This document shows positions 43,149-52,400 of a stretch of 64,000 bases of DNA, piece by piece; the first letter of the stretch is position 1; each line of letters starts with the position of its first letter. The notes under the pieces were generated by a model that was given only the letters and a program-made list of their open reading frames with translations, was not told where the DNA came from and searched no databases. The translations under genes were made by a program, and so were the position numbers. This DNA comes from Chryseobacterium lathyri (lineage in GTDB: Bacteria; Bacteroidota; Bacteroidia; Flavobacteriales; Weeksellaceae), in the NCBI RefSeq assembly GCF_003290185.1, contig NZ_QNFY01000005.1, positions 287,847 to 351,846 of the forward strand, written 5' to 3'.

Positions 43149-43592
43149 ATGAACGGAACATTACAACTTAACGTAGAATCGCCGACGTACAAAACAGGAT
43201 ATTATATTTCGCTTTTTGGTGCCGCGTTTATTTTACTCTGGATTGGCGTATTTAAATTCACACCCACAGAAGCTGCTGCCATTAAACCTCTGGTTGAAAA
43301 CCATTTCCTTACTTTTTTCGTATATAAAATAGCAGGCATCCAGATGGTGTCAAATGCTATCGGAGTGATAGAAATTATCATTGCTTTATTACTGATATTT
43401 AGTGTGAAATTTGCATCTCTAAGAAAGTATGCCGGAGGCGGGATGATTATGACATTTCTTGTAACACTGAGCTATCTGTTTACCACTCCCGGAATCTGGA
43501 AAATAGTGGATGGAGTTCCTGTCACAGATTTTTTTATTCTGAAAGATCTAATGCTTTTAGGATTTGGATTATTGATATTTCAAAAAAAATGA
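43149..43592 (+). CDS. DUF417 (YkgB-type) inner-membrane protein
   Basis: The 147-residue protein has four transmembrane helices and the DUF417 marks [23 protein letters not shown] and [11 protein letters not shown] near the end. The family is related to DoxX-like proteins and is linked in E. coli to oxidant (hypochlorite) response genes, where the neighbour rclC is of this type. Here its stop overlaps the msrAB start (ATGA), so both are made from one message. Its job is probably connected with envelope redox stress. Confidence 0.85.
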   Translation: MNGTLQLNVESPTYKTGYYISLFGAAFILLWIGVFKFTPTEAAAIKPLVENHFLTFFVYKIAGIQMVSNAIGVIEIIIALLLIFSVKFASLRKYAGGGMIMTFLVTLSYLFTTPGIWKIVDGVPVTDFFILKDLMLLGFGLLIFQKK

Positions 43593-44704
43593 ATACAAAT
43601 AAAAAGATAAAAATGAAAAATATATTAATATTACTCGGAATGATTCTGGGAATAGGAGTATTTGCAATGAGTTGTGGAGATTCAAAAAAAATGAAATCCA
43701 CTGAAACTAAAAGAGAAAATGAGACCATTATGGATAGTAAAAATGTAAAAGAAGTTTATTTTGCAGGCGGATGTTTCTGGGGAACAGAACACTTTTTTCA
43801 ACAAATTCGTGGCGTTGTAGGAACTGAAGTTGGCTACGCAAACGGAAATGTTAAAAATCCGACGTATGAGCAGGTGGTAAGTCATACGACAGGTTTTGCT
43901 GAAACGGTAAAAGTGAAATATGATCCTGAACAGGTTGATCTTAGGCTGCTGATTGATTTGTATTTTAAAACGATTGATCCGACAAGTTTAAACCAACAGG
44001 GAAATGATAGGGGAGATCAGTACAGAACAGGGATTTATTCTACAGATAAAGATACAGAGGCTATTGTAAAAGAAGAAGTTACGAAATTATCTAAGAATTT
44101 CAGTAAGCCGGTTGTAGTAGAAACAATTCCGTTGAAAAACTTCTATAAAGCGGAAGATTATCATCAGGATTATCTCGGCAAAAATCCGGGAGGTTACTGT
44201 CACATTGAACCGGGCCTTTTTGAAATGGCTAAAAATGCCAACCCGCTTCCCAAAGCAAAATACCAGAAGCAGGATAAAAAAGTTTTGAAAGAAAAGCTGA
44301 CTGAAGAACAGTATAAAGTAACTCAGGAAAACGCAACGGAAAGACCTTTCCAGAATGAATACTGGGACGAAACCCGTGAAGGTATTTATGTAGATATCAC
44401 CACAGGAGAACCCCTGTTTATTTCAACCGATAAGTTTGAATCAGGTTGTGGATGGCCAAGTTTTTCAAAACCGATTACCAAAAAACTGATCGATGAGAAA
44501 ATGGACAAATCTGCCGGAATGGTAAGGGTGGAGGTAAGAAGTAAAACAGGAGACGCTCACCTTGGACACGTTTTCACAGACGGTCCTGCAGATAAAGGAG
44601 GTCTTAGATACTGCATCAACAGTGCTTCGCTGAAGTTTATTCCTAAAGCTGACATGGAGAAAAAAGGCTACGGAGATTATATCTCTCTGCTGGATAAAAA
44701 GTAA
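43589..44704 (+). CDS. msrAB: Secreted MsrA-MsrB fusion methionine sulfoxide reductase (lipoprotein)
   Basis: The 371-residue protein repairs both S- and R-methionine sulfoxide. After a lipoprotein signal (GIGVFAMSC, Cys ~29) the MsrA domain has the catalytic [11 protein letters not shown] and the MsrB domain [19 protein letters not shown] and the catalytic Cys in RYCINS. The two-cysteine zinc motifs of many MsrB proteins are absent. ATG 43613 is a possible later start. The signal places it outside the inner membrane, on the side where oxidants arrive. It ends at a clear terminator. Confidence 0.92.
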   Translation: MNTNKKIKMKNILILLGMILGIGVFAMSCGDSKKMKSTETKRENETIMDSKNVKEVYFAGGCFWGTEHFFQQIRGVVGTEVGYANGNVKNPTYEQVVSHTTGFAETVKVKYDPEQVDLRLLIDLYFKTIDPTSLNQQGNDRGDQYRTGIYSTDKDTEAIVKEEVTKLSKNFSKPVVVETIPLKNFYKAEDYHQDYLGKNPGGYCHIEPGLFEMAKNANPLPKAKYQKQDKKVLKEKLTEEQYKVTQENATERPFQNEYWDETREGIYVDITTGEPLFISTDKFESGCGWPSFSKPITKKLIDEKMDKSAGMVRVEVRSKTGDAHLGHVFTDGPADKGGLRYCINSASLKFIPKADMEKKGYGDYISLLDKK

Positions 44705-44713
44705 TATGAAGAT

Positions 44714-44740
44714 AGACCGCTGAAAGGCGGTCTTTTTTTT
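44714..44740 (+). terminator. Terminator after msrAB
   Basis: AGACCGC (44714-44720) pairs with GCGGTCT (44727-44733) and continues into eight T. Confidence 0.88.
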
Positions 44741-44826
44741 GATCAAGATGCAAATTTTTGCGGATAGCGCGGATATTTGGGCACCCTTTTAATAATGAAT
44801 TTGAAACCTCCTTTCCCTGATCAAAA

Positions 44827-44854
44827 CAAAAAAGTGATCCAAAGGACCACTTCA
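44827..44854 (-). terminator. Terminator after the ABC transporter genes
   Basis: AAGTGATCC and GGACCACTT (imperfect) close an AAA loop, and on the minus strand TTTTTT follows. Confidence 0.7.
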
Positions 44855-44895
44855 TTTTAAATTATTCAATCTTCCAATTTTTAAATCTCATACAC

Positions 44896-45741
44896 CTACC
44901 AATCCCTTTTTCTCAGGATCCAGTAAGACCCAAAAATAAAGATTACAGACCAAATGATACACGCTATCATACTTTCTGTAGGATAATGAGCTTCATATTT
45001 TACCCCCATAACTTTGATTATATTTAATCTCATCAGGGGATTCGGGATTAAATTTGACATGCTTTCTAAAGGCAAAAGATTGGTGATGAAGAAATCATTC
45101 TCAAGAACTGCTTTTCTTTGTGCCCCTTGCATTCCTGTTAATTTCTGGTAAGCTTCGAGCCCTGCCAAAATCTTTTCAGCAACCCAGTATGCGAAGAAAC
45201 CCAGGAATACAAACATAGATTTTCTCAGTAATACAGAAAGGAACATCAGGAAAGAGAAGAATGTAAACAGCTTTACAAAATAATTTCCGATATAGTAAAC
45301 CTCTGCATAAATTTTTGAAGCATCAGTAACCTTGGAATACTGGTGTCCCAAAAACATAGTAATGATAAACACAATCAATGTGGAAACTGTTGTAAAGATG
45401 GTAATTGTTAAAAGCTTTGAACTTATAAATTCCTTTCTGCTCAGTCCGTCGATCGTATTTTGCTTAAACATTCTGTTGGTGAATTCCTGGGAGATTGAAA
45501 AAACAATAATTAATCCAAGAAAGATCTTTAGCAAAGCGACAATCCATGTGGTGAAATTCCAGATCTCCGGGAAATTATAAATGCCCTGTTCTTTTAAATT
45601 AACAGTTCCTCCGAAAACATTCAGATCCACCAGCCCGATGAAAAGAAGAGCGATGAGAATGGCGAAATATAAGATTGTGAAAACCTTGAACGGTTTGTAG
45701 TTCAGGTTTTTATAATATTCTAATTTTAATAGTTTAAGCAT
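44896..45741 (-). CDS. ABC-2 type transporter permease
   Basis: The 281-residue protein has six predicted transmembrane helices, with a long N-terminal cytosolic start (MLKLLKLEYYKNLNYKPFKV) typical of ABC-2 exporters. The first 8 bases of the gene overlap the end of the ATPase gene, so they are coupled. This kind of pair exports peptides, antibiotics or lipids; no substrate is evident. Confidence 0.85.
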   Translation of the reverse strand: MLKLLKLEYYKNLNYKPFKVFTILYFAILIALLFIGLVDLNVFGGTVNLKEQGIYNFPEIWNFTTWIVALLKIFLGLIIVFSISQEFTNRMFKQNTIDGLSRKEFISSKLLTITIFTTVSTLIVFIITMFLGHQYSKVTDASKIYAEVYYIGNYFVKLFTFFSFLMFLSVLLRKSMFVFLGFFAYWVAEKILAGLEAYQKLTGMQGAQRKAVLENDFFITNLLPLESMSNLIPNPLMRLNIIKVMGVKYEAHYPTESMIACIIWSVIFIFGSYWILRKRDW

Positions 45742-46645
45742 GGGTATTCGTGTTTTTTACAAGTTCAAGGAATTGAGACTCCAGAGACAGTTTTTTCTTC
45801 GTTAAATGAGAAAGATAAATCCCTTTTTCGGCAAGCTTCTGATTTAAAGTTGAGGCAGATATAGAGGCGTCATCTCGAATCTGAGCCTTGATAATATCAC
45901 CGTCTGCTTTTACAGCACTGAACCACTGAAGCTCCTCCAGGGCATTTAAAAGAAGTGTATTGTTGTCCGCCTTTAACTCAAAATATCCGTTGTTAGCCGT
46001 TATTTCATCCACCCGTCCGCAATAGATGGAATTTCCTTCCTTCAAAACAATAACGTGGCTGCAGATCTTTTCAATTTCGTCCAGAAGATGACTGGCAATG
46101 ATAATAGTGATACCCTGCTTGGCAATTTTGCTGATGATATCTCTGATCTGGATAATTCCTTCAGGATCCAGTCCGTTGGTAGGTTCGTCAAGAATCATCA
46201 CCTCCGGATTATTCAGCATGGCTGATGCTATGGACAAACGTTGCTTCATCCCCAAAGAATATGTTTTGAAAGCATCTTTTTTCCTTTCCAAAAGACCAAC
46301 AGTTTTCAGGACTTCATCAATTCTTGTGTGAGGAGTTCCTTTAATTTCAGCGACGATCTTCAGATTCGTTTCAGCATCCAGATACGGATAAAAATTAGGC
46401 TGTTCTATAATAGCTCCAATCTTTTTCAAGGTATCCGGATCCGTTCCTTTCTGCCCAAACCAATACCAATCTCCGCTGGTTGGATTGATCGTAGATAACA
46501 GCATTCCGAATGTCGTGGATTTTCCGCTCCCGTTTGGTCCTAATAAACCATAGACATTTCCTCTTTCTACATCAAAAGAGATATTGTTGACAACAGTTCT
46601 CTTGAATTTCTTGGTTAAATTCTTTACTGATAAAATTTTTTCCAT
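45734..46645 (-). CDS. ABC transporter ATP-binding protein
   Basis: The 303-residue ATPase has Walker A GLLGPNGSGKSTTFGML, the signature YSLGMKQRLSIASAML, Walker B VMILDEPTNGLDP and the switch His in IIASHLLDEIEK. The C-terminal ~80 residues form an extra domain often found in BcrA-type drug exporters. It is coupled to the permease gene and lies directly downstream of a palindrome-rich operator region. Confidence 0.92.
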   Translation of the reverse strand: MEKILSVKNLTKKFKRTVVNNISFDVERGNVYGLLGPNGSGKSTTFGMLLSTINPTSGDWYWFGQKGTDPDTLKKIGAIIEQPNFYPYLDAETNLKIVAEIKGTPHTRIDEVLKTVGLLERKKDAFKTYSLGMKQRLSIASAMLNNPEVMILDEPTNGLDPEGIIQIRDIISKIAKQGITIIIASHLLDEIEKICSHVIVLKEGNSIYCGRVDEITANNGYFELKADNNTLLLNALEELQWFSAVKADGDIIKAQIRDDASISASTLNQKLAEKGIYLSHLTKKKLSLESQFLELVKNTNTHA

Positions 46646-46678
46646 GTAATTTGTTTTACATAGTAGTAGTCTATGTAA
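46644..46678 (-). promoter_or_regulatory. Possible operator with three ATGTAA half-sites before the ABC genes
   Basis: TTACATAG (46656-46663) is the exact reverse complement of CTATGTAA (46671-46678) across seven bases, and ATGTAA (46644-46649) pairs with the TTACAT within. The layout resembles PadR- or GntR-type operators, whose regulators often control such exporters. No regulator gene is adjacent. Confidence 0.5.
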
Positions 46679-46838
46679 TTAAGGGATTGTTACAGCGTTA
46701 TTGTTTTTTTTAGATAATATTTAGCCAAATACCAAAACTCACTGTAACAAGATTCACGGTCTTATTGTTTTATAGATGTAACTATTTTTATGGAGTACAG
46801 ACCTATTGAGGAAACTATCACAACAAAAAAAACAAACT

Positions 46839-47834
46839 ATGAATATTATGAAATGGATAAAAAGACTGTTAATGGCCTTGCTTTTAATCGTCATCCTATT
46901 ACTAATTACCGGATTTATTTTTGAAAAAATATCCCGTTCAATAGCTGAAAAAATCCAGCCGGATGGCCAGTTTGTAGAAGTTGAAAACCATAAAATACAC
47001 TATTTACAGGAAGGAAAGGGCGGACCTACAGTCGTTTTCGAAACAGCTTTCGATCCAGCGGGTCATCTGCAGTGGTATCATATCCAGAAAAATCTTCCGA
47101 AAACCTATACTACATTTTCTTATGACAGATCCGGGATTCTGTGGAGTGAGCGGGGAACAAACCCTAAAACAGGCGAAAAAATGGCAGAAGAACTTCATAC
47201 GCTTCTAGAAAAATCAAAAGCCCCGAAGCCCTATATCCTTGTCGGACATTCCTTCGGGGGAATGCTTATCCGGTTCTTCGTACAAAAATATCCGGCGGAT
47301 GTAGCAGGAGTGATATTGGTAGACAGCCAATATCCGGCAGATGAAAAATACCTGTCACCTGAAATGCATAAAATGGTAAATCAAGGGCTTCCGGGAGGAT
47401 TTCTCCAGTTTGCAAATACTTTCGGTATGGCAAGGCTTATGTTTGAAAATATGTTTCCGGCCACGACTGAGTATAAATTCCAAAACTCTGTGATGCCTGC
47501 GCTGCTTTACAAAAGTGCTGATGCTACCCTGGAAGAACAGGACCATATGAAATCTATTAAAGCTGAAGCTGCTGCCATCAATTCTTTTGGCTCAATTCCT
47601 TTGTGTATAATTACAGCAGGTGATAAGACAAGATATAATACCTTTATTAAAGATCAGAAATTAAAAAGCGAAATGCTTCAAGCGTGGGATAAAATGCAGA
47701 AAGATTTGCTGAATTTATCTACCGACAGTAAACAGATCATTGTACCAAAAAGTGGACATTATATTAATCAGGACCAGCCGAAGATCATAGAAGAAGCTGT
47801 AAACGATATGGTTAAAAAAGTTACGGTTAAGTAA
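46839..47834 (+). CDS. Membrane-anchored alpha/beta hydrolase
   Basis: The start is set at ATG 46839 (MNIMKWIKR) because the in-frame TTG at 46806 is poorly placed. The ~331-residue protein has one transmembrane helix near the start (LLMALLLIVILLLITGFIF) and then an alpha/beta-hydrolase domain with the nucleophile elbow VGHSFGGML, the acid in AGDKTRYN and the His in SGHYINQD. It would face the periplasm. Substrate unknown. Confidence 0.82.
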   Translation: MNIMKWIKRLLMALLLIVILLLITGFIFEKISRSIAEKIQPDGQFVEVENHKIHYLQEGKGGPTVVFETAFDPAGHLQWYHIQKNLPKTYTTFSYDRSGILWSERGTNPKTGEKMAEELHTLLEKSKAPKPYILVGHSFGGMLIRFFVQKYPADVAGVILVDSQYPADEKYLSPEMHKMVNQGLPGGFLQFANTFGMARLMFENMFPATTEYKFQNSVMPALLYKSADATLEEQDHMKSIKAEAAAINSFGSIPLCIITAGDKTRYNTFIKDQKLKSEMLQAWDKMQKDLLNLSTDSKQIIVPKSGHYINQDQPKIIEEAVNDMVKKVTVK

Positions 47835-47930
47835 AAGGCTCTTGCTTTCCTGTTTTTCTTCTTCATAAGACCAGGGTGGGTTTATGTTAAACTTTAATAT
47901 ATTTTCCCGTAGATTTTAAGATTAAAATAT

Positions 47931-47938
47931 TAAATTTG
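47931..47938 (+). promoter_or_regulatory. -7 box (TAAATTTG) ahead of the AAA+ gene
   Basis: It is a perfect TAnnTTTG match 20 bases before the start codon. Confidence 0.45.
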
Positions 47939-47958
47939 ATAGAATTAATCGGTAGTTT

Positions 47959-49323
47959 ATGAAGTTAATTGAGTTAGCTAAGGAGCTTAATGTTTCAGCA
48001 GAAGCCATCAAACAGTTTATCCAGGATTTTGATCTTGAGCTGGGGGTATGCATAAGTACAAACTTTGAAGTAAAGAAAGATTTCGAAAAGTTTGCCCGTG
48101 AAAACCTGGACTTTTTAAAGCTTTATGAAAAAGATCTGGACAAAAATAAAACCCTGGAGCAGATCGCAGAGGTGATCAATCAGCCCAAAGAAAAGATCGA
48201 AGAAGCGATTAAAGAAGGAAATCCCAATATTTTTGATAACGGCTTTTTCCGTTCCTCAATCTCAAGTTATGGTATAGATAATAAATTGGGTGGCAATTAT
48301 CAGTTTGTCTATGATTATTTCGGGCAAAAAACGACTCTTCAACATAGAGATTTTATCGGATACAGAGATTTATTCTTTTATATATCGGCTGTTTTAGAAC
48401 CATTCTTAAATCCTCAGCAGATCAAAGATTGGGGCATTCACAAACCGGCAGGCATTATTCTGTACGGGCCTCCCGGCAGTGGGAAAATATTCTGGGCGAC
48501 CAAAATCTCCGAGATTATCGGATATCAATTTAAAGAAGTCAAAAAACATTATTTGGGAACCTCTTTCATAGACGGAAATAAAACCAACTTCAATGATTTT
48601 CTGCTCACCATGATGAAAGAAGAAAAAGTTCTGCTTTTTCTTGACGATTTTGATGAGATTATGATGGAGAGAAAAGCGGAAACAAACCTTGCTTCCTGTA
48701 ATCTGGAAACCCAGGAATTAATCCTGCATTATATCGGGAAATTTGAAAAAGAAGAGCTGTTGATGGTGGGGTCCGCCAATTCTGTTTCGGAGATTGACGA
48801 AGAAATTCTCGCTCCGGGAAGATTTGATGTGATGATTCCTATATTCCCTCCCAATGCTTCAGAGCGTTCAGAGATTATTCTGTATGCGATGACCAGAGAG
48901 CTTGAAGAAGATTCTCTTTTGTATAAAATTCTTAAAAATAACAAAGCCGATAAAGTTCCGTTCTGGCATGAGATTTCATCTAAAATGAAGGCATTCAGCA
49001 ATACAATGCTCATTGATTTTACGCAGAGTCTGAAGAAACGTCTTAAAAACCGATATCAGCAGACCAAAAATGAAAATCTTAAGATCGATCAGAAACTTTT
49101 GGAAGCAGCGCTGAGAGATGCTGCCGGAAAGCTGACCGGGGAGTATCTGGATCAGGTTGCAAGATTCCTGGCAGATGCTGTAATCAATAATTTCGACGAA
49201 TTTAAATTCAGGATTCAGGCTCTGAAAAAAGAGCTGGATACTTATAAAGCCGTTGAAGAGCCAAGAAGAGCAATCGGTTTTCAGCATAATGGTGAAGAGG
49301 GACATGATCCTGAAAAAGGGTAA
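47959..49323 (+). CDS. AAA+ ATPase with IF2-N-like N-terminal domain
   Basis: The 454-residue protein begins with a helix-turn-helix-like fold similar to the N-terminal domain of initiation factor IF2 (MKLIELAKELNVSAEAIKQF). A linker, a FtsH/Cdc48-type AAA+ domain (residues ~150-300) and a helical C-terminus follow. Walker A is YGPPGSGK176 followed by Ile where Thr or Ser is normal. Walker B is LLFLDDFDE, and the second region of homology is APGRFDVMIPIFPP. No protease or transmembrane domain is present. Function is unknown; binding DNA, RNA or protein is possible. Confidence 0.8.
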   Translation: MKLIELAKELNVSAEAIKQFIQDFDLELGVCISTNFEVKKDFEKFARENLDFLKLYEKDLDKNKTLEQIAEVINQPKEKIEEAIKEGNPNIFDNGFFRSSISSYGIDNKLGGNYQFVYDYFGQKTTLQHRDFIGYRDLFFYISAVLEPFLNPQQIKDWGIHKPAGIILYGPPGSGKIFWATKISEIIGYQFKEVKKHYLGTSFIDGNKTNFNDFLLTMMKEEKVLLFLDDFDEIMMERKAETNLASCNLETQELILHYIGKFEKEELLMVGSANSVSEIDEEILAPGRFDVMIPIFPPNASERSEIILYAMTRELEEDSLLYKILKNNKADKVPFWHEISSKMKAFSNTMLIDFTQSLKKRLKNRYQQTKNENLKIDQKLLEAALRDAAGKLTGEYLDQVARFLADAVINNFDEFKFRIQALKKELDTYKAVEEPRRAIGFQHNGEEGHDPEKG

Positions 49324-49330
49324 TGCGGGA

Positions 49331-49440
49331 TTCGGGTTTGAGAGTTTTTAGTGTGGGAAAGTTTTAGAGTAAGAGAGCTTGAATGCGATAACGTTTGAGG
49401 ATGGAAATCTTTAATCTGAAATTTGAAATCTGATATCTTG
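49331..49440 (+). repeat. Word-repeat stretch before the FAD oxidoreductase gene
   Basis: GGGTTTGAGAGTTTTTAGTG, AAGTTTTAGAGTAAGAGAGC and the later words AATCTGAAATTTGAAATCTGA and GGCTCTTGACTCTTGG repeat short phrases. The first two match the phrases near 15.3 and 25.8 kb. The inverted partner is not present here. Confidence 0.65.
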
Positions 49441-49498
49441 GCTCTTGACTCTTGGTTCAAATTCTTTTAACATACATACATTCTACATTGTACAAAAA

Positions 49499-50605
49499 AT
49501 GAACAGCATCTGGGAACTGGAAACCTTTTACAGAAAAAGAGATATGGTCATCATCGGATCAGGATTTTCCGGGCTTTGGACTGCTATATCCATTAAGGAA
49601 AAATATCCTGAAAAATCTGTTTTAATTATTGAAAGAAATACCGTTCCGCTTGGAGCTTCAACTAGAAACGCCGGTTTTGCCTGCTTTGGAAGCTTAACGG
49701 AAGTCATTGCCGATTCCGGCAACATGGGCTGGGAAAAAACACTTGCTCTTGTTAAGATGAGGTTTGAAGGGCTCCAGAAGATCAGAAAATATTTTAAGGA
49801 CAGCGAAATAGATTTTGAGCTCAATGGAGGCTATGAAATTCTAAATAATGATGAATCTTTACAACAATTAGATACGGTCAATAAAAAGCTGAAAGAGATA
49901 ACCGGTCTCGAAAAAACCTATTTTCTTAACCAGAAGAAGATCGAAGAATTCGGTCTTGGGAAATCTAAGTTTTTGGTAGAAAATCCCTGTGAAGGAAGTT
50001 TGCATTCCGGAAAATTATTGCAGAAGCTTTTAGAAAAATGCAATGAACTGAAAGTCGAATTCCTGTTTGGAACAGAAGTGAAAAACATTGATGAGAATAC
50101 AGGAGAAATTGAGATATGTCTTTCGGAAAATCTTTCTGTAAAGTCGGATCAGATTATTTACTGTACGAATGCTTTCAGTGCAAAGTTTCTTGAAAAAGAA
50201 GAAATTATCCCGGCACGGGGACAGATTCTTTTAACCGAGCCAATTGATGGATTAAAGCTCAGAGGGACATTCCATTATGACGAAGGATTTTATTATTTCA
50301 GAAACCTTGGAAGCAGGGTTCTCTTAGGCGGCGGAAGAAATCAGGATTTTAAAACCGAAGAAACAACCGTTTTTGAAACCACAGAATTTCTACAGAAACA
50401 TTTGGAAAACTTTTTAAAAGAAGTTATTTTACCAGGGCAAGACTTTAAGATTGCGCTTCGCTGGTCTGGAATTATGGCTATGGGTTCAGAAAAAATACCG
50501 ATTGTAAAACAGCTTTCAGAAAGGCAGTTCTGTGCCGTAAGGCTTTCAGGAATGGGAGTGGCGCTGGCCCCGAAAATAGGAGAAATAATGGCTGAAATGA
50601 TTTAA
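49499..50605 (+). CDS. FAD-dependent oxidoreductase (DAO family)
   Basis: The ~368-residue enzyme has the N-terminal FAD motif VIIGSGFSGLWTAIS and the D-amino-acid-oxidase/glycine-oxidase fold, with the helix motif LGASTRNAGFACFG after it and GMGVALAPKIGE near the C-terminus. It oxidises an amine or amino acid, but the exact substrate is not evident. ATG 49499 is preferred over the TTG at 49445, which lies in the word repeat. The next gene starts 17 bases after the stop. Confidence 0.85.
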   Translation: MNSIWELETFYRKRDMVIIGSGFSGLWTAISIKEKYPEKSVLIIERNTVPLGASTRNAGFACFGSLTEVIADSGNMGWEKTLALVKMRFEGLQKIRKYFKDSEIDFELNGGYEILNNDESLQQLDTVNKKLKEITGLEKTYFLNQKKIEEFGLGKSKFLVENPCEGSLHSGKLLQKLLEKCNELKVEFLFGTEVKNIDENTGEIEICLSENLSVKSDQIIYCTNAFSAKFLEKEEIIPARGQILLTEPIDGLKLRGTFHYDEGFYYFRNLGSRVLLGGGRNQDFKTEETTVFETTEFLQKHLENFLKEVILPGQDFKIALRWSGIMAMGSEKIPIVKQLSERQFCAVRLSGMGVALAPKIGEIMAEMI

Positions 50606-50622
50606 ATATAAAATTATGACGA

Positions 50623-51105
50623 ATGAAATATTTACCTTTTGAACGGATCATTTATAGAACAAATTTGTCCGAACAGGAAGTAATAACAAGGCTTTCAAGT
50701 TTTGTTGAACCCAGAAAATTTGGTTTTGGAAGGAACCCAATAAAGGAATATGAAGGATCTGTGAATAATAACAGTTTTGAAATCCAAAGAGTTATCAAAA
50801 ACAGAAATTCTTTCCTTCCTCAAATAAGCGGAACCATTCAGAAAAACAATGGTGAAACACAGATAAAGATTACCATGCAATTGCATTGGATTGTATTTGT
50901 TTTCTTGATTTTCTGGTGTGGATTTGTTGTATTGTTTTTAATAGGCATCCTAGTCATGGAAGATTTGAAATCTTTGGAATTTTTTTCGCCTATGTTCATG
51001 TTATTATTTGTTTATGCTTTAACGATGTATGGTTTTAAAAGTGAAAGTAAAAAATCAAAAGAATACTTCGAAAAGAATTTTGATGCTAAAATAATCAGTG
51101 AATAA
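50623..51105 (+). CDS. Two-helix membrane protein of unknown function
   Basis: The 160-residue protein has a soluble N-terminal half with alternating strands and two adjacent transmembrane helices near residues 86-130 (LHWIVFVFLIFWCGFVVLF and then FMLLFVYALTMYG). The short C-terminal tail is charged. I know of no named family. Its closeness to the oxidoreductase gene suggests cotranscription, but no functional link is obvious. Confidence 0.65.
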   Translation: MKYLPFERIIYRTNLSEQEVITRLSSFVEPRKFGFGRNPIKEYEGSVNNNSFEIQRVIKNRNSFLPQISGTIQKNNGETQIKITMQLHWIVFVFLIFWCGFVVLFLIGILVMEDLKSLEFFSPMFMLLFVYALTMYGFKSESKKSKEYFEKNFDAKIISE

Positions 51106-51175
51106 ATATTACCAATAGGGTTTTAAAAAACGATCAACTCAAAATTCAAAATCTCGTCACTCTAAAAGAATTCCG

Positions 51176-51183
51176 TATTTTTG
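51176..51183 (+). promoter_or_regulatory. -7 box (TATTTTTG) for prfB
   Basis: It is a perfect TAnnTTTG match 17 bases before the GTG start. Confidence 0.45.
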
Positions 51184-51200
51184 CATAAAATAACAAATTC

Positions 51201-52313
51201 GTGATCAACAACGACCAGATAAAAGAAGTTCAGTCCAGAATTGGCGACTTATATAAATACCTTCAGATCGAAAAAAAGAAGATAGAAATAGCGAATGATG
51301 ATGAAAAAACCGCTGCACCCGAATTTTGGGACAATCCAAAAGAAGCCGAAGTATTTCTGAAGCAGTTACGTTCCAAAAAAAGATGGGTAGAGGATTATGA
51401 AGAGATCAGTACCCAGTTTGAGGACCTGCAGGTTCTTGCAGAATTTGCCAAAGAAGATCCGGACTCTGAAAAAGAGCTGGATGAAACATTTCCACAGCTT
51501 GTAGAAAAAATAGAAGACCTGGAATTCAAAAATATGCTTTCCAATGAAGGAGATGAGCTTTCTGCTGTTCTTCAGATTACTGCAGGAGCCGGAGGTACGG
51601 AAAGTTGCGACTGGGCTTCGATGCTGATGAGAATGTATACCATGTGGGCAGAAAAACAAGGCTATAAAATCCGTGAGCTTAACTATCAGGAAGGTGAGGT
51701 AGCCGGAGTAAAAACCGTTACACTGGAAATTGATGGTGAATATGCCTTCGGATATCTGAAGGGTGAGAACGGAGTACACAGGCTCGTAAGGATTTCCCCT
51801 TTCGACAGCAATGCAAAACGCCATACCAGTTTCGTTTCAGTATATGTTTACCCTTTAGTGGACGATACCATTGAAATTAACATTAATCCTGCCGATATTT
51901 CATTTGAAACGATGAGGTCTTCCGGAGCCGGGGGACAGAACGTCAACAAGGTAGAAACTGCCGTACGTCTTCGCCACGCACCAACCGGAATTATTATTGA
52001 AAACTCAGAGTCGCGTTCCCAGCTTCAGAACAAAGAAAAAGCCATGCAGCTCCTTCGTTCAAGACTTTATGAAATGGAGCTTGAGGCACGTATGAAAGCA
52101 AGAAACGAGATAGAGGCCAATAAAATGAAAATAGAATGGGGAAGCCAGATCAGAAACTACGTGATGCATCCGTATAAACTGGTGAAAGATGTTCGTTCCG
52201 GTCACGAAACTTCAGACGTGGATTCCGTCATGAACGGAAATCTTACGCCATTCCTGAAAGCTTACCTCATGGCCGATGGTACCGCTGTTTCAGACGATGA
52301 TATGGACTTGTAA
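51201..52313 (+). CDS. prfB: Peptide chain release factor 2, without programmed frameshift
   Basis: The 370-residue factor ends translation at UGA and UAA. The codon-reading tripeptide is in [16 protein letters not shown] and the catalytic GGQ in [17 protein letters not shown]. Many bacteria place an in-frame UGA near codon 26 and need a +1 shift. Here the frame from GTG 51201 is continuous, and the site reads [11 protein letters not shown] (CTT CAG at 51261-51266) without a stop. GTG is chosen as start since no other start fits. It is a single gene downstream of its own box. Confidence 0.94.
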   Translation: MINNDQIKEVQSRIGDLYKYLQIEKKKIEIANDDEKTAAPEFWDNPKEAEVFLKQLRSKKRWVEDYEEISTQFEDLQVLAEFAKEDPDSEKELDETFPQLVEKIEDLEFKNMLSNEGDELSAVLQITAGAGGTESCDWASMLMRMYTMWAEKQGYKIRELNYQEGEVAGVKTVTLEIDGEYAFGYLKGENGVHRLVRISPFDSNAKRHTSFVSVYVYPLVDDTIEININPADISFETMRSSGAGGQNVNKVETAVRLRHAPTGIIIENSESRSQLQNKEKAMQLLRSRLYEMELEARMKARNEIEANKMKIEWGSQIRNYVMHPYKLVKDVRSGHETSDVDSVMNGNLTPFLKAYLMADGTAVSDDDMDL

Positions 52314-52354
52314 AATATCATGTCCTTATTTTAGTTAAAATCTTATAATTAATT

Positions 52355-52384
52355 TTTGTTTAAGACTTTTTACGCTTACTTTTG
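52355..52384 (+). promoter_or_regulatory. Promoter TTTG-N18-TACTTTTG for the DedA gene
   Basis: The -33 TTTG (52355-52358) is followed by 18 bases and the -7 box TACTTTTG (52377-52384). The start codon is 17 bases after it. Confidence 0.6.
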
Positions 52385-52400
52385 TTGTTAATCGTTATAT

